Below, piece after piece: positions 53,221-61,638 of a stretch of 64,000 bases of DNA. Below the pieces are notes generated by a model. That model searched no databases, was not told the DNA's origin, and was given only the letters and a program-made list of their open reading frames with translations. The stretch comes from Nocardioides deserti (GTDB lineage: Bacteria; Actinomycetota; Actinomycetes; Propionibacteriales; Nocardioidaceae), in NCBI RefSeq assembly GCF_014266025.1, contig NZ_JACMYC010000004.1, forward strand, positions 62,001 through 126,000, read 5' to 3'. The stretch's first letter is position 1. The number at the start of each line of letters is the position of its first letter. Both the position numbers and the translations under genes were made by a program.

Positions 53221-53350
53221 TGTAACGCGCCGTTCGAGGAACTACCGCGCCGTCGGTTCATCTACCGCGCCGTCGGCCCATCTACCGCACTCTTGGGGCG
53301 ACTACCGCGCCGTTCGAACGGCGCGGTAGTCGACCGGACAGCGCGTTACA
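53221..53350. repeat. Composite element of 20-bp units, five direct and two inverted
   Basis: Units start exactly every 20 bp at 53221, 53241, 53261, 53281 and 53301, sharing a core close to CTACCGCGCCGTyG. The first is a variant head, TGTAACGCGCCGTTCG. The last unit is the left half of a perfect 30-bp palindrome (53301-53330). Reading the other strand from 53350 gives a head unit TGTAACGCGCTGTCCG and then a normal ACTACCGCGCCGTTCG unit. The element is therefore bounded by inward-facing head units (TGTAACGCGC...GCGCGTTACA). It lies between convergent genes and contains no spacer sequences or open frame. Confidence 0.85.
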
Positions 53351-53369
53351 AGCGACCTCGGGCTGCCGC

Positions 53370-54404
53370 TCAGGCGTCGGCAGGCGCCGGCTGGGCGTCG
53401 TCGTCGGCTTCCTCGGGCGCGGTGCCGTCGGTGGAGGGGTGGCGGCGGCGGTGCCGCAGCTCGACCCAGAGGCCGCGGACGCCGCGGCGGTTGCCGGCGA
53501 CCTCGGTGCCGCCCAGCTCGGTACCCGGCGTGTTGACGGCCTGCAGCGCGGCCGCGGTGATCGGCAGGACGCCCTCGCCGCGGTAGGGCTCGACCTCGAC
53601 CTCGTCGAGCGCGATCAGGTCCAGCGCGGCCAGCGTGGAGGGCAGCAGGACCGAGGCCAGCGAGCGGTAGCCCTGGGCGGAGGGGTGGAACTGGTCGGGC
53701 CCGAAGAGCAGGGCCGGGGCCGCGGCGAACTCCGGGCCGAGGATCGAGGCCAGCGACACGGTGCGGCCACCCTCCTCGACGACCGCGATCGTCTGCCCGG
53801 CGGCGAGCCGGCGCGACCAGGCGCGGGCGACCTGCTTGAGCGGGGGAGCGATCGGCTTGATCGTGCCGAGGTCGGGGCAGGTGCCGACCAGCACCTCGAC
53901 GCCCGCCTCGCGCAGGCGGCGCACGCCCTCGGCCAGGTGGCGCACCGAGTGCGACGGCATGACGGTGTGGGTGACGTCGTTGGCGCCGATGAGGATGACC
54001 GCGACGTCGGGCTCGATCGGCAGCGCGCGCGAGATCTGCTCGTCGAGGTCGGATGACTTCGCGCCGACCACGGCGAAGCTGCGGAGGTAGACCCGACGGT
54101 CCGCCCGCTCGGCGACGCCGCTCGCGAGCAGCGCGCCGGGGGTCTCCTCGACCCGCTCCACGCCGTAGCCCGCGGCGCTCGAGTCGCCGAGGAGCGCGAC
54201 CTTCACCGCCGGACCGGGACGACCGCGGCCGTACCACCCCGTCGCGTCCGGCGGCGGCTCCTCTCGCGGGTCGCCGATGGTCTTGCGCGCCAGCTTCGCC
54301 TCGACGCGCATGACGCCGTACAGCGCGCCGCCGAGCACCGACAGGCCACCGCCCCCGAAGGCCGCGGCGCCGGCGAGCTTGCGTGCTGCAGCTGCTTTCC
54401 CCAC
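53370..54404 (-). CDS. SGNH/GDSL-type esterase, membrane-associated
   Basis: A 344-residue hydrolase. The N-terminal 35 residues contain a hydrophobic glycine-rich segment that may anchor it. The SGNH blocks are VALLGDSSAAGYG (nucleophile serine in block I), block III GANDVTH and block V DQFHPSAQGY (catalytic Asp-His). It likely removes acyl groups from lipids or glycans. The acidic Pro/Ala C-terminus is disordered. GTG 54404 is preceded by TAGAGT six bases away on the minus strand. Divergent from cbs. Confidence 0.9.
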   Translation of the reverse strand: MGKAAAARKLAGAAAFGGGGLSVLGGALYGVMRVEAKLARKTIGDPREEPPPDATGWYGRGRPGPAVKVALLGDSSAAGYGVERVEETPGALLASGVAERADRRVYLRSFAVVGAKSSDLDEQISRALPIEPDVAVILIGANDVTHTVMPSHSVRHLAEGVRRLREAGVEVLVGTCPDLGTIKPIAPPLKQVARAWSRRLAAGQTIAVVEEGGRTVSLASILGPEFAAAPALLFGPDQFHPSAQGYRSLASVLLPSTLAALDLIALDEVEVEPYRGEGVLPITAAALQAVNTPGTELGGTEVAGNRRGVRGLWVELRHRRRHPSTDGTAPEEADDDAQPAPADA

Positions 54405-54410
54405 GGCCGC

Positions 54411-54416
54411 ACTCTA
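54411..54416 (-). promoter_or_regulatory. Probable -10 element of the GDSL esterase gene
   Basis: TAGAGT on the minus strand, six bases before the GTG at 54404. Confidence 0.55.
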
Positions 54417-54471
54417 CGGACGACCCGACCGGGGCTCACGCCGGGTTTCGACCGGGCGTGCGCGCCGGGCC

Positions 54472-54477
54472 TAGCCT
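54472..54477 (+). promoter_or_regulatory. Probable -10 element of cbs
   Basis: TAGCCT lies six bases before the GTG at 54484. Confidence 0.6.
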
Positions 54478-54483
54478 GGGCTG

Positions 54484-55881
54484 GTGCAGTACGTGAACTC
54501 GCTCCTGGACCTCATCGGCAACACCCCGCTCTTGCGCCTGCGGCGTTCGCTGGACGACCTGAACGGCGCCGAGGGCCCGCTCGTCCTGGCGAAGGTGGAG
54601 TACCTCAACCCCGGCGGGTCGGTGAAGGACCGCATCGCCGAGCGGATGATCGACGCCGCGGAGGCCTCCGGCGAGCTGCAGCCCGGCGGCACGATCGTCG
54701 AGCCGACCTCCGGCAACACCGGCGTCGGCCTCGCGATGGTCGCCCAGGAGCGCGGCTACAAGTGCGTCTTCGTGGTGCCCGACAAGGTCAGCGAGGACAA
54801 GCGCAACGTGCTGCGGGCGTACGGCGCCGAGGTGGTCGTCTGCCCGACCGCGGTCGACCCCGAGCACCCGGACTCCTACTACAACGTCTCCGACCGGCTC
54901 TCCAGCCAGCCGGGCGCGTGGAAGCCGAACCAGTACGCCAACCCCCACAACCCCCGCTCCCACTACGAGACCACGGGCCCGGAGATCTGGGCGCAGACCG
55001 AGGGGCGGATCACCCACTTCGTGACCGGCATGGGCACCGGCGGCACGATCAGCGGCGTCGGCCGCTACCTCAAGGAGCAGGCTGCGAAGACCGGGGGCGA
55101 GATCCAGGTCGTCGGCGCGGACCCGTCCGGATCGGTCTACTCCGGCGGCTCCGGTCGCCCCTACCTCGTCGAGGGCGTCGGCGAGGACTTCTGGCCCGAG
55201 ACCTACGACCGCACCGTCGCGGACCGGGTCATCGAGGTCTCCGACGCCGACTCGTTCGCGTTCACCCGCCGCCTGGCCCGCGAGGAGGCGCTGCTCGTCG
55301 GCGGCTCGGCCGGCATGGCGGCGTACGCCGCGAAGCAGCTCGCGCAGGAGCTCGCCGCCGAGGGCCGCACCGACGCGGTCATCGTCGTGCTGCTGCCCGA
55401 CTCCGGCCGCGGCTACCTCGGCAAGATCTTCAACGACCAGTGGCTCTCGCAGTACGGCTTCGGCGGCGAGCAGGCCGCCCAGACCGTCGGCGAGGTGCTG
55501 CGCGGCAAGGACGGCCGCCTGCCCGACCTGGTCCACACCCACCCCGGCGAGACGCTGGCCGAGGCGGTCCAGATCCTCCAGGAGTACGGCGTGTCCCAGA
55601 TGCCCGTGGTCCGTGCGGAGCCGCCGCTGGTCGCCGCCGAGGTCGCGGGGTCCGTCTCCACCCGCACGCTCCTCGACGCGCTCTTCGCCGGCCACGCCAA
55701 GCTGACCGACCCCGTCGAGCAGCACATGTCGCCCGCGCTGCCGACGATCGGCGCCAACGCCGACGCCCACGACGCGGTCGCGCTGCTGGGGAGCGCGGAC
55801 GCGCTGCTCGTCCAGGAGGAGGGCAAGCCGGTCGGCGTCGTCACCCGGCAGGACCTGCTGAGCTTCCTCGCCGGCGCCTGA
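54484..55881 (+). CDS. cbs: Cystathionine beta-synthase
   Basis: A 465-residue PLP enzyme condensing serine and homocysteine to cystathionine in reverse trans-sulfuration. The PLP lysine is in NPGGSVKDRIAERM, the substrate loop is TSGNTGVGLAMVA, and the PLP phosphate loop is GMGTGGTISGVGRYLKE. After the catalytic domain (to about residue 320) come two CBS motifs (VSQMPVVRAE and AHDAVALLGSADALLVQEEGKPVGVVTRQDLL). There is no N-terminal haem domain, as in other actinobacteria (Rv1077 type). The leaderless GTG start is supported by the -10 element. Confidence 0.95.
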   Translation: MQYVNSLLDLIGNTPLLRLRRSLDDLNGAEGPLVLAKVEYLNPGGSVKDRIAERMIDAAEASGELQPGGTIVEPTSGNTGVGLAMVAQERGYKCVFVVPDKVSEDKRNVLRAYGAEVVVCPTAVDPEHPDSYYNVSDRLSSQPGAWKPNQYANPHNPRSHYETTGPEIWAQTEGRITHFVTGMGTGGTISGVGRYLKEQAAKTGGEIQVVGADPSGSVYSGGSGRPYLVEGVGEDFWPETYDRTVADRVIEVSDADSFAFTRRLAREEALLVGGSAGMAAYAAKQLAQELAAEGRTDAVIVVLLPDSGRGYLGKIFNDQWLSQYGFGGEQAAQTVGEVLRGKDGRLPDLVHTHPGETLAEAVQILQEYGVSQMPVVRAEPPLVAAEVAGSVSTRTLLDALFAGHAKLTDPVEQHMSPALPTIGANADAHDAVALLGSADALLVQEEGKPVGVVTRQDLLSFLAGA

Positions 55882-55949
55882 CGGGGATCGGGACACGGCG
55901 CTGGGACGCGGCGCTGGGACACGGCGCTGGCCGGCCGACCGACCGGGGC

Positions 55950-55970
55950 TAGGATCAGAACACGTTCTAG
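55950..55970 (+). promoter_or_regulatory. -10 element with overlapping KstR-like operator
   Basis: TAGGAT (55950-55955) is followed directly by CAGAACACGTTCTAG (55956-55970). The latter fits the KstR operator TnnAACnnGTTnnA with one mismatch at the first position. KstR represses steroid-catabolic genes in actinobacteria, and the site would cover the transcription start of the DUF35/thiolase pair. Confidence 0.7.
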
Positions 55971-55983
55971 TTTCGGAGGCCGG

Positions 55984-56436
55984 ATGTCAGCGACCGCCAC
56001 ACCCGCGATCGACGGGTGGTTCACCACCGGGCCGGAGCCGGCCCTCGTCGGCTCCCGGTGCACGGCATGCACCACCGTCTACTTCCCGCCGACGAGCGGC
56101 TTCTGCCGCAACCCGGCCTGCTCGGGCGAGGAGTTCGAGCGGGTCGAGCTGTCGCGGCGGGGGACCGTGTGGTCCTACACCGACGCGCAGTACCAGCCGC
56201 CGGCGCCGTACGTCCCCGCCGCCGACCCCTACGTCCCCTTCGCGCTCGCAGCCGTCGAGCTTCCCGAGGGCCTGACGGTGCTCGGCCAGGTCGCCGCGGG
56301 CTACGGCGTCGCCGACCTCCGGGTGGGCGCCGAGGCGGAGCTGGTCGTCGAGACGCTCTACACCGACGAGTCCGGCGAGCGCTCGATCTGGCGCTGGAAG
56401 CCGGTAGCTGAGCTGGGCGAGGAGGCCGACCAGTGA
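55984..56436 (+). CDS. DUF35 Zn-ribbon/OB-fold acyl-CoA-binding protein
   Basis: A 150-residue protein with an N-terminal rubredoxin-like zinc ribbon (C-x2-C in SRCTACTTVYFPP, then FCRNPAC) and an OB-fold domain (RRGTVWSYTDAQYQPPAPYV and beyond). Such proteins pair with a thiolase-like partner and help it bind acyl-CoA; ChsH2-Ltp2 of cholesterol side-chain cleavage is the best known case. It overlaps its partner gene by four bases. The KstR-like operator and gene pairing match M. tuberculosis Rv3521-Rv3522. GGAGG precedes the ATG. Confidence 0.9.
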   Translation: MSATATPAIDGWFTTGPEPALVGSRCTACTTVYFPPTSGFCRNPACSGEEFERVELSRRGTVWSYTDAQYQPPAPYVPAADPYVPFALAAVELPEGLTVLGQVAAGYGVADLRVGAEAELVVETLYTDESGERSIWRWKPVAELGEEADQ

Positions 56437-57638
56437 GCGCGCGCGAGGTGGCCGTCCTCGGCGTCGGCATGCACCCGTGGGGCAAGTGGGGCAAGCCGTT
56501 CGTGGAGTACGGCGTGCACGCCGCCCGCGCCGCGCTCGCCGACGCCGGCGTTGCCTGGACCGACGTCGACCTGGTGGTCGGCGGGGAGACGGTCCGCAAC
56601 GGCTACGGCGGGTACGTCGCCGGTGCGACCTTCGCCCAGGCGCTCGGCTGGAACGGCGCCCGCGTCGCCACGTCGTACGCCGCCTGCGCCACCGGCGCCC
56701 AGGCGCTCGACACCGCGCGGGCCCGGATCCTGGCCGGCCTGTCCGAGGTGGCGCTCGTCGTCGGCGCGGACACCACGCCGAAGGGCTTCCTCGCCCCGAA
56801 CGCCGGCGAGCGCTGGGACGACCCGGACTGGCTGCGGTTCCGCCTGCTCGGGATGACCAACCCGGCCTACTTCGCGCTCTACGCCCGCCGGCGGATGGAC
56901 CTCTTCGGCGCGACCAGCGAGGACTTCGCCCAGGTCAAGGTGAAGAACGCCAAGCACGGCCTGGCCAACCCCTACGCGCGCTACCGCAAGGAGGTCGCGG
57001 TCGCCGACGTCCTGGGCTCCGCGGTCGTCTCCGACCCGCTGCACCTGCTCGACATCTGCGCCACCTCCGACGGCGCGGCCGCGGTGCTCGTGACCAGCAC
57101 GGAGTACGCCGCCCGGCACGGGCTGCGCAACGGCGGCGGCGACATGGTCAAGATCGCCGGGATCTCGACGGTCACCCCGACCTTCCCGAACACGGTCATG
57201 GACATGCCGAACCTCTCCACCGACTCATCCCTCGCCGTCGGTGAGCCGGAGCGCACGTTCAAGGCATCCATCGGCCACGCGGCGTACGAGGAGGCCGGCG
57301 TGAGCCCGGCCGACGTCGACGTGGCGGAGGTCTACGACCTGTCGACCGCGTTGGAGCTGGACTGGATCGAGGACCTCGCCCTCTGCGGTCCCGGCGAGGC
57401 CGAGAAGCTGCTGCGTGCCGGCGACACGACCATCGGCGGCCGGATCCCGGTCAACCCGTCCGGTGGCCTGGCCTGCTTCGGCGAGGCCGTCCCCGCCCAG
57501 GCGCTGGCCCAGGTCTGCGAGCTCACCTGGCAGCTGCGCGGCCAGGCCGAGGGCCGGCAGGTCGAGGGCGCCCGCGTCGGCATCACCGCCAACCAGGGCC
57601 TCTTCGGCCACGGCTCCTCGGTCGTCCTCACCCGCTGA
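56433..57638 (+). CDS. Thiolase-fold lipid-transfer protein (Ltp-like)
   Basis: A 401-residue protein of the SCP2-thiolase family. The cysteine in TSYAACATGAQAL is the position of the nucleophile, SIGHAAYEEAGV and VNPSGGLACFGEAVPA match the His and Cys-Gly loops of the second half, and AEVYDLSTALEL replaces the usual AEVHDCF. It is probably a non-condensing, aldol- or lyase-type member working with the preceding DUF35 protein in steroid side-chain or ring degradation (Ltp3/Ltp4 group). GTG start with GAGGAGG upstream. It converges on the YchJ-like gene. Confidence 0.9.
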   Translation: MSAREVAVLGVGMHPWGKWGKPFVEYGVHAARAALADAGVAWTDVDLVVGGETVRNGYGGYVAGATFAQALGWNGARVATSYAACATGAQALDTARARILAGLSEVALVVGADTTPKGFLAPNAGERWDDPDWLRFRLLGMTNPAYFALYARRRMDLFGATSEDFAQVKVKNAKHGLANPYARYRKEVAVADVLGSAVVSDPLHLLDICATSDGAAAVLVTSTEYAARHGLRNGGGDMVKIAGISTVTPTFPNTVMDMPNLSTDSSLAVGEPERTFKASIGHAAYEEAGVSPADVDVAEVYDLSTALELDWIEDLALCGPGEAEKLLRAGDTTIGGRIPVNPSGGLACFGEAVPAQALAQVCELTWQLRGQAEGRQVEGARVGITANQGLFGHGSSVVLTR

Positions 57639-57652
57639 GGCGCAGGCTACCG

Positions 57653-57736
57653 CCGAAGTACTGGTCGAAGTCCGTCCCGCGCTGCAGTGCTGCGCGGCAG
57701 CGCCGCCGCCGGACCCGACTTCTCCCAGTACTTCGG
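57653..57736. repeat. Long interrupted hairpin between convergent genes
   Basis: Outer arms CCGAAGTACTGG (57653-57664) and CCAGTACTTCGG (57725-57736) are perfect. A second pair GAAGTC/GACTTC (57667-57672 with 57717-57722) continues the stem, and a GCTGC/GCAGC hairpin lies in the middle. It may terminate both flanking genes. GAAGT is also repeated directly within the left arm. Confidence 0.7.
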
Positions 57737-57755
57737 TGATCCACGGACGTCACCC

Positions 57756-58145
57756 TCAGCTGTCGGCGGAGTCCCCCATGTCGCCGTCGACGTAGACCCA
57801 GCGGCCGCCGCGCTGCTCGAAGCGGGAGCGCTCGGACTGCTCGCAGGGGCCGGTGGGGGTGTCGTAGGACGCGACGAACTCGACCCAGTCCTCGCCGGAG
57901 TCGAGCACCCGCAGGCCGGTCCAGGTCCGGGTGGCGTCGAGCTCGAGGTCGTGGGGGCGGGTGCGGGGGTGCCAGGTGCGCCAGAGGTACGCCGTGTCCC
58001 CGACGGCGAAGGCGGCGTACCGCGAGCGCATCAGCTCCTCGGCCGTCTCCGCGTGGCCCGCCCCGCGGTGGAAGCGGCCGCAGCAGGCGTCGTACGCCTC
58101 GCCGGAGCCGCAGGGACACGAGGGGCGCAGCGGCGGCACGGTCAC
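57756..58145 (-). CDS. YchJ/UPF0225 family protein with SEC-C-type start
   Basis: A 129-residue protein. The N-terminus CPCGSGEAYDACCGRFH is a SEC-C-like zinc-binding motif (C-x-C-x8-CC), followed by MRSRYAAFAVGDTAYLWRTWHP and VEFVASY, the NTF2-like fold of YchJ proteins. Function unknown; SEC-C motifs often contact SecB or ribosomes. The GTG start has TACGGT seven bases upstream on the minus strand. Divergent from the MoxR-like gene. Confidence 0.9.
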   Translation of the reverse strand: MTVPPLRPSCPCGSGEAYDACCGRFHRGAGHAETAEELMRSRYAAFAVGDTAYLWRTWHPRTRPHDLELDATRTWTGLRVLDSGEDWVEFVASYDTPTGPCEQSERSRFEQRGGRWVYVDGDMGDSADS

Positions 58146-58152
58146 GCGGCCG

Positions 58153-58158
58153 ACCGTA
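58153..58158 (-). promoter_or_regulatory. Probable -10 element of the YchJ-like gene
   Basis: TACGGT on the minus strand, seven bases before the GTG at 58145. Confidence 0.5.
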
Positions 58159-58192
58159 ACGCGGACGCGGTCGCGAGGGTTGGCGTGCTGAG

Positions 58193-58198
58193 TAGCGT
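58193..58198 (+). promoter_or_regulatory. Probable -10 element of the MoxR-VWA operon
   Basis: TAGCGT lies six bases before the GTG at 58205. Confidence 0.6.
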
Positions 58199-58204
58199 GA
58201 GCAC

Positions 58205-59593
58205 GTGACTTCCGCTCCTGCGATCTCCACCGTCGGCGAGCTCCGCGCGGCCGGCCACGTCAGCAAGCCGGTGCGGGTCGAGATCCGCGACAACCTGCTC
58301 GCCGCGCTCCGCGAGGGGCGCGACCCGTGGCCGGGGCTGCACGGGTTCGAGGACACCGTCGTGCCGCAGCTGGAGCGAGCACTGATCGCCGGTCACGACG
58401 TCGTCCTGCTCGGTGAGCGCGGCCAGGGCAAGACCCGGCTGCTGCGCACGATGGTCGGCCTGCTCGACGAGTGGACGCCGGTCATCGCGGGCTCCGAGCT
58501 CGGCGAGCACCCCTTCGAGCCGATCACCCACGTCTCCCGCCGCCGCGCCGCCGAGCTGGGCGACGAGCTGCCGGTGGAGTGGCGCCACCGCGACGAGCGG
58601 TACGCCGAGAAGCTGGCCACCCCCGACACGAGCGTCGCGGACCTCATCGGCGACGTCGACCCGATGAAGGTCGCGGAGGGCCGCAGCCTGGGCGACCCGG
58701 AGACCATCCACTTCGGGCTGATCCCGCGCAGCCACCGCGGGATCGTCGCCATCAACGAGCTGCCCGACCTCGCCGAGCGGATCCAGGTGGCGATGCTCAA
58801 CGTGATGGAGGAGCGGGACATCCAGATCCGCGGCTACGTGCTGCGGCTGCCGCTGGACGTGCTCGTCGTCGCCAGCGCCAACCCCGAGGACTACACCAAC
58901 CGCGGCCGGATCATCACCCCGCTCAAGGACCGCTTCGGCGCGGAGATCCGCACGCACTACCCGACCGCGCTCGAGGACGAGGTCGCGGTGATCCGCCAGG
59001 AGGCCGACCTCGTCGCGGACGTGCCGGACCATCTGGTCGAGATCCTCGCGCGGTTCACCCGCAACCTGCGCGAGTCGACCGCGGTCGACCAGCGCTCGGG
59101 CGTCTCGGCGCGGTTCGCGATCGCCGGCGCGGAGACCATCGCCGCGGCCGCCATCCACCGCGCGACCAGCCGGGGCGAGGACGAGGCGGTCGCCCGGGTC
59201 GTCGACCTCGAGACGGCCGTCGAGGTGCTCGGCGGCAAGGTCGAGTTCGAGTCGGGCGAGGAGGGCCGCGAGGCGGAGGTCCTCACCCACCTGCTGCGCA
59301 CCGCCACCGCCGAGACGGTCCGGACGCACCTGCGGGGGCTCGACATGAGCCTGCTCGTCGACGCGATCGAGGCCGGCGCGATGGTCACCACCGGCGAGCG
59401 GGTCACCGCCCGCGACTTCCTCAGCGGCCTCCCGGTGCTGGGCGAGTCGGAGCTGTACGACGACATCTGCGACCGGCTCGGCGCCACGAACGACGGCCAG
59501 CGCGCCGGCGCGATCGAGCTGGCCCTCGAGGGGCTCTACCTGGCCCGCAAGGTCGGCAAGGACACCGACGGGGCCGAGACGGTCTACGGCTGA
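58205..59593 (+). CDS. MoxR-like AAA+ ATPase (magnesium chelatase I-like)
   Basis: A 462-residue AAA+ ATPase. Walker A is LLGERGQGKTRLL (K76), Walker B-like GIVAINELPDLAERIQVAMLNVMEER, and sensor 1 VVASANPEDYTN. A region of about 45 residues between Walker A and B (EPITHVSRRRAAELGDELPVEW...) is longer than in typical MoxR. It works with the VWA protein encoded directly downstream (TGATG overlap), probably as a chaperone that assembles or activates a client. The pair corresponds to M. tuberculosis Rv0958-Rv0959 and, more distantly, RavA-ViaA. No metal-enzyme client gene is adjacent. Confidence 0.92.
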   Translation: MTSAPAISTVGELRAAGHVSKPVRVEIRDNLLAALREGRDPWPGLHGFEDTVVPQLERALIAGHDVVLLGERGQGKTRLLRTMVGLLDEWTPVIAGSELGEHPFEPITHVSRRRAAELGDELPVEWRHRDERYAEKLATPDTSVADLIGDVDPMKVAEGRSLGDPETIHFGLIPRSHRGIVAINELPDLAERIQVAMLNVMEERDIQIRGYVLRLPLDVLVVASANPEDYTNRGRIITPLKDRFGAEIRTHYPTALEDEVAVIRQEADLVADVPDHLVEILARFTRNLRESTAVDQRSGVSARFAIAGAETIAAAAIHRATSRGEDEAVARVVDLETAVEVLGGKVEFESGEEGREAEVLTHLLRTATAETVRTHLRGLDMSLLVDAIEAGAMVTTGERVTARDFLSGLPVLGESELYDDICDRLGATNDGQRAGAIELALEGLYLARKVGKDTDGAETVYG

Positions 59594-61623
59594 TGAAGGA
59601 CCGCACGCGGTTCCGCCGCTACGAGGGGGGCGACCCGCTCGCCCCGCCGGTCGACCTGGCCGAGGCGCTGGACGCCATCGGCGAGGACGTCATGGCCGGC
59701 TACTCCCCGGAGCGGGCCATGCAGGAGTTCCTGCGCCGCGGCGGCCAGGACCAGCGCGGGCTCGACGACCTGGCGCGACGGGTGGCCGAGCGGCGGCGGG
59801 AGCTGCTGCAGCGGCACAACCTCGACGGGACGCTCCAGGAGGTCCGCGAGCTGCTCGACCGGGCGGTGCTGGAGGAGCGCAAGCAGCTGGCCCGCGACGC
59901 GATGATGGACGACGCTGACCGGGCGTTCCGCGAGATGCAGCTGGAGAACCTCTCGCCCAGCCCGGCCGCGGCGGTGAGCGAGCTGTCGTCGTACGACTGG
60001 CAGAGCCGGCAGGCGCGCGAGGACTTCGAGAAGATCAAGGACCTGCTCGGGCGGGAGATGCTCGACCAGCGGTTCGCCGGGATGAAGCAGGCGCTGGAGA
60101 GCGCGACCGACGAGGACCGCGCGCGCGTCAACGAGATGCTCCAGGACCTGAACCGGCTGCTCGAGGACCACCGCCGCGGCGAGGACACCGACGAGCAGTT
60201 CGCGGAGTTCATGGACAAGCACGGGGACTTCTTCCCCGAGCGTCCCTCGAACGTCGACGAGCTGCTCGACTCCCTCGCGCAGCGCGCGGCCGCGGCCCAG
60301 CGGATGCGCAACTCGATGACCCAGGAGCAGCGCGACGAGCTCGACGCGCTCGCTTCCCAGGCCTTCGGCAGCCCCGAGCTGATGCAGTCGCTGGACCAGC
60401 TCGACGGCAACCTCCAGGCGCTGCGCCCGGGGGAGGACTGGGGCGGCTCGGAGCGGATGGACGGCCAGGAGGGTCTCGGCCTCGGCGACGGCACCGGCGT
60501 CTTCCAGGACCTCGCCGACCTCGACCAGCTCTCCGAGCAGCTCTCGCAGTCCTACGGCGGCGCCCGGATGGACGACCTCGACCTCGACGCGCTCTCGCGC
60601 CAGCTCGGCGACCAGGCGGCCGTGGACGCCCGGACCCTCCAGCAGCTGGAGAAGGCGCTGCGCGACTCCGGGACGCTCAAGCGGGACTCCTCGGGGCAGC
60701 TCAGGCTGACGCCGAAGGCGATGCGCCAGCTCGGCAAGGCGCTCCTGCGCGACGTCGCCCAGAGGCTCTCCGGCCGCCAGGGCCAGCGCGACATGGACAA
60801 GGCGGGCGCCGCCGGTGAACGCTCCGGAGCCACCCGGGAGTGGGCGTTCGGCGACACCGAGCCGTGGGACGTCACCCGCACCGTGCTCAACGGCGTCCTC
60901 CGCCGCGCCGGCGACCCGACCGGTCCGCTGGTGGAGATCGGCGACGTCGAGGTGCAGGAGACCGAGGCGCGCACGCAGGCGGCCGTCGCGCTGCTCGTCG
61001 ACACGTCGTTCTCGATGGCGATGGACGGCCGCTGGGTGCCGATGAAGCGCACCGCGCTCGCGCTGCACACACTCATCCGCTCGCGCTTCCGCGGCGACCA
61101 CCTGCAGCTGATCGGCTTCGGCCGGCACGCCGAGGTGATGGAGATCGAGCAGCTCACCGCGCTCGACGCGATGTGGGACAAGGGCACCAACCTCCACCAC
61201 GCGCTGCTGCTCGCCAACCGCCACTTCCGCAAGCACCCCAACGCCCAGCCGGTCCTGCTGATCGTCACCGACGGCGAGCCGACCTCCCACCTGGAGCCCG
61301 ACGGCGAGGTGTGGTTCAGCTACCCGCCGCACCCGCTGACCGTGGCGTACGCCGTCCGCGAGCTCGACAACGCCCGCCGGCTCGGCGCGCAGACGACGTT
61401 CTTCCGGCTCGGCGAGGACCCGGGGCTGGCGCGCTTCATCGACTCGATGGCGCGACGGGTCGACGGCCGCGTGGTCGCGCCGGAGCTGGACGACCTGGGC
61501 GCCGCCGTCGTCGGCTCCTACCTCGGCTCGCGACGCGGTTCGGGCGGCGCCGGCGGTGCCGGCGGTGCCGGCGGGGGCGACCTCGGCGGGTGGTTCGGCA
61601 GCCGGGGGTTCTGGGTCGGCTGA
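59593..61623 (+). CDS. VWA-domain protein, MoxR partner
   Basis: A 676-residue cytoplasmic protein. Residues 1 to about 420 are helical and highly charged, with heptad-like stretches and Gln/Asp-rich segments. A von Willebrand A domain follows, with the complete metal-ion site DTSFSM at 470-475, the threonine in DKGTNLHHAL and aspartate in VTDGEPTSH. The C-terminus is a Gly/Ala repeat (GGAGGAGGAGGG) ending GWFGSRGFWVG. It should be the adaptor that receives ATP-driven remodelling from the MoxR-like protein. Converges on the propeller-like gene with 15 bp between stops. Confidence 0.9.
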   Translation: MKDRTRFRRYEGGDPLAPPVDLAEALDAIGEDVMAGYSPERAMQEFLRRGGQDQRGLDDLARRVAERRRELLQRHNLDGTLQEVRELLDRAVLEERKQLARDAMMDDADRAFREMQLENLSPSPAAAVSELSSYDWQSRQAREDFEKIKDLLGREMLDQRFAGMKQALESATDEDRARVNEMLQDLNRLLEDHRRGEDTDEQFAEFMDKHGDFFPERPSNVDELLDSLAQRAAAAQRMRNSMTQEQRDELDALASQAFGSPELMQSLDQLDGNLQALRPGEDWGGSERMDGQEGLGLGDGTGVFQDLADLDQLSEQLSQSYGGARMDDLDLDALSRQLGDQAAVDARTLQQLEKALRDSGTLKRDSSGQLRLTPKAMRQLGKALLRDVAQRLSGRQGQRDMDKAGAAGERSGATREWAFGDTEPWDVTRTVLNGVLRRAGDPTGPLVEIGDVEVQETEARTQAAVALLVDTSFSMAMDGRWVPMKRTALALHTLIRSRFRGDHLQLIGFGRHAEVMEIEQLTALDAMWDKGTNLHHALLLANRHFRKHPNAQPVLLIVTDGEPTSHLEPDGEVWFSYPPHPLTVAYAVRELDNARRLGAQTTFFRLGEDPGLARFIDSMARRVDGRVVAPELDDLGAAVVGSYLGSRRGSGGAGGAGGAGGGDLGGWFGSRGFWVG

Positions 61624-61638
61624 CCGGTCCTGCGGAGG

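Noticed and set aside
53221..53350. CRISPR-like array
   Set aside because: The 20-bp units abut directly with no unique spacers, part of the element is inverted, and no cas gene is present.
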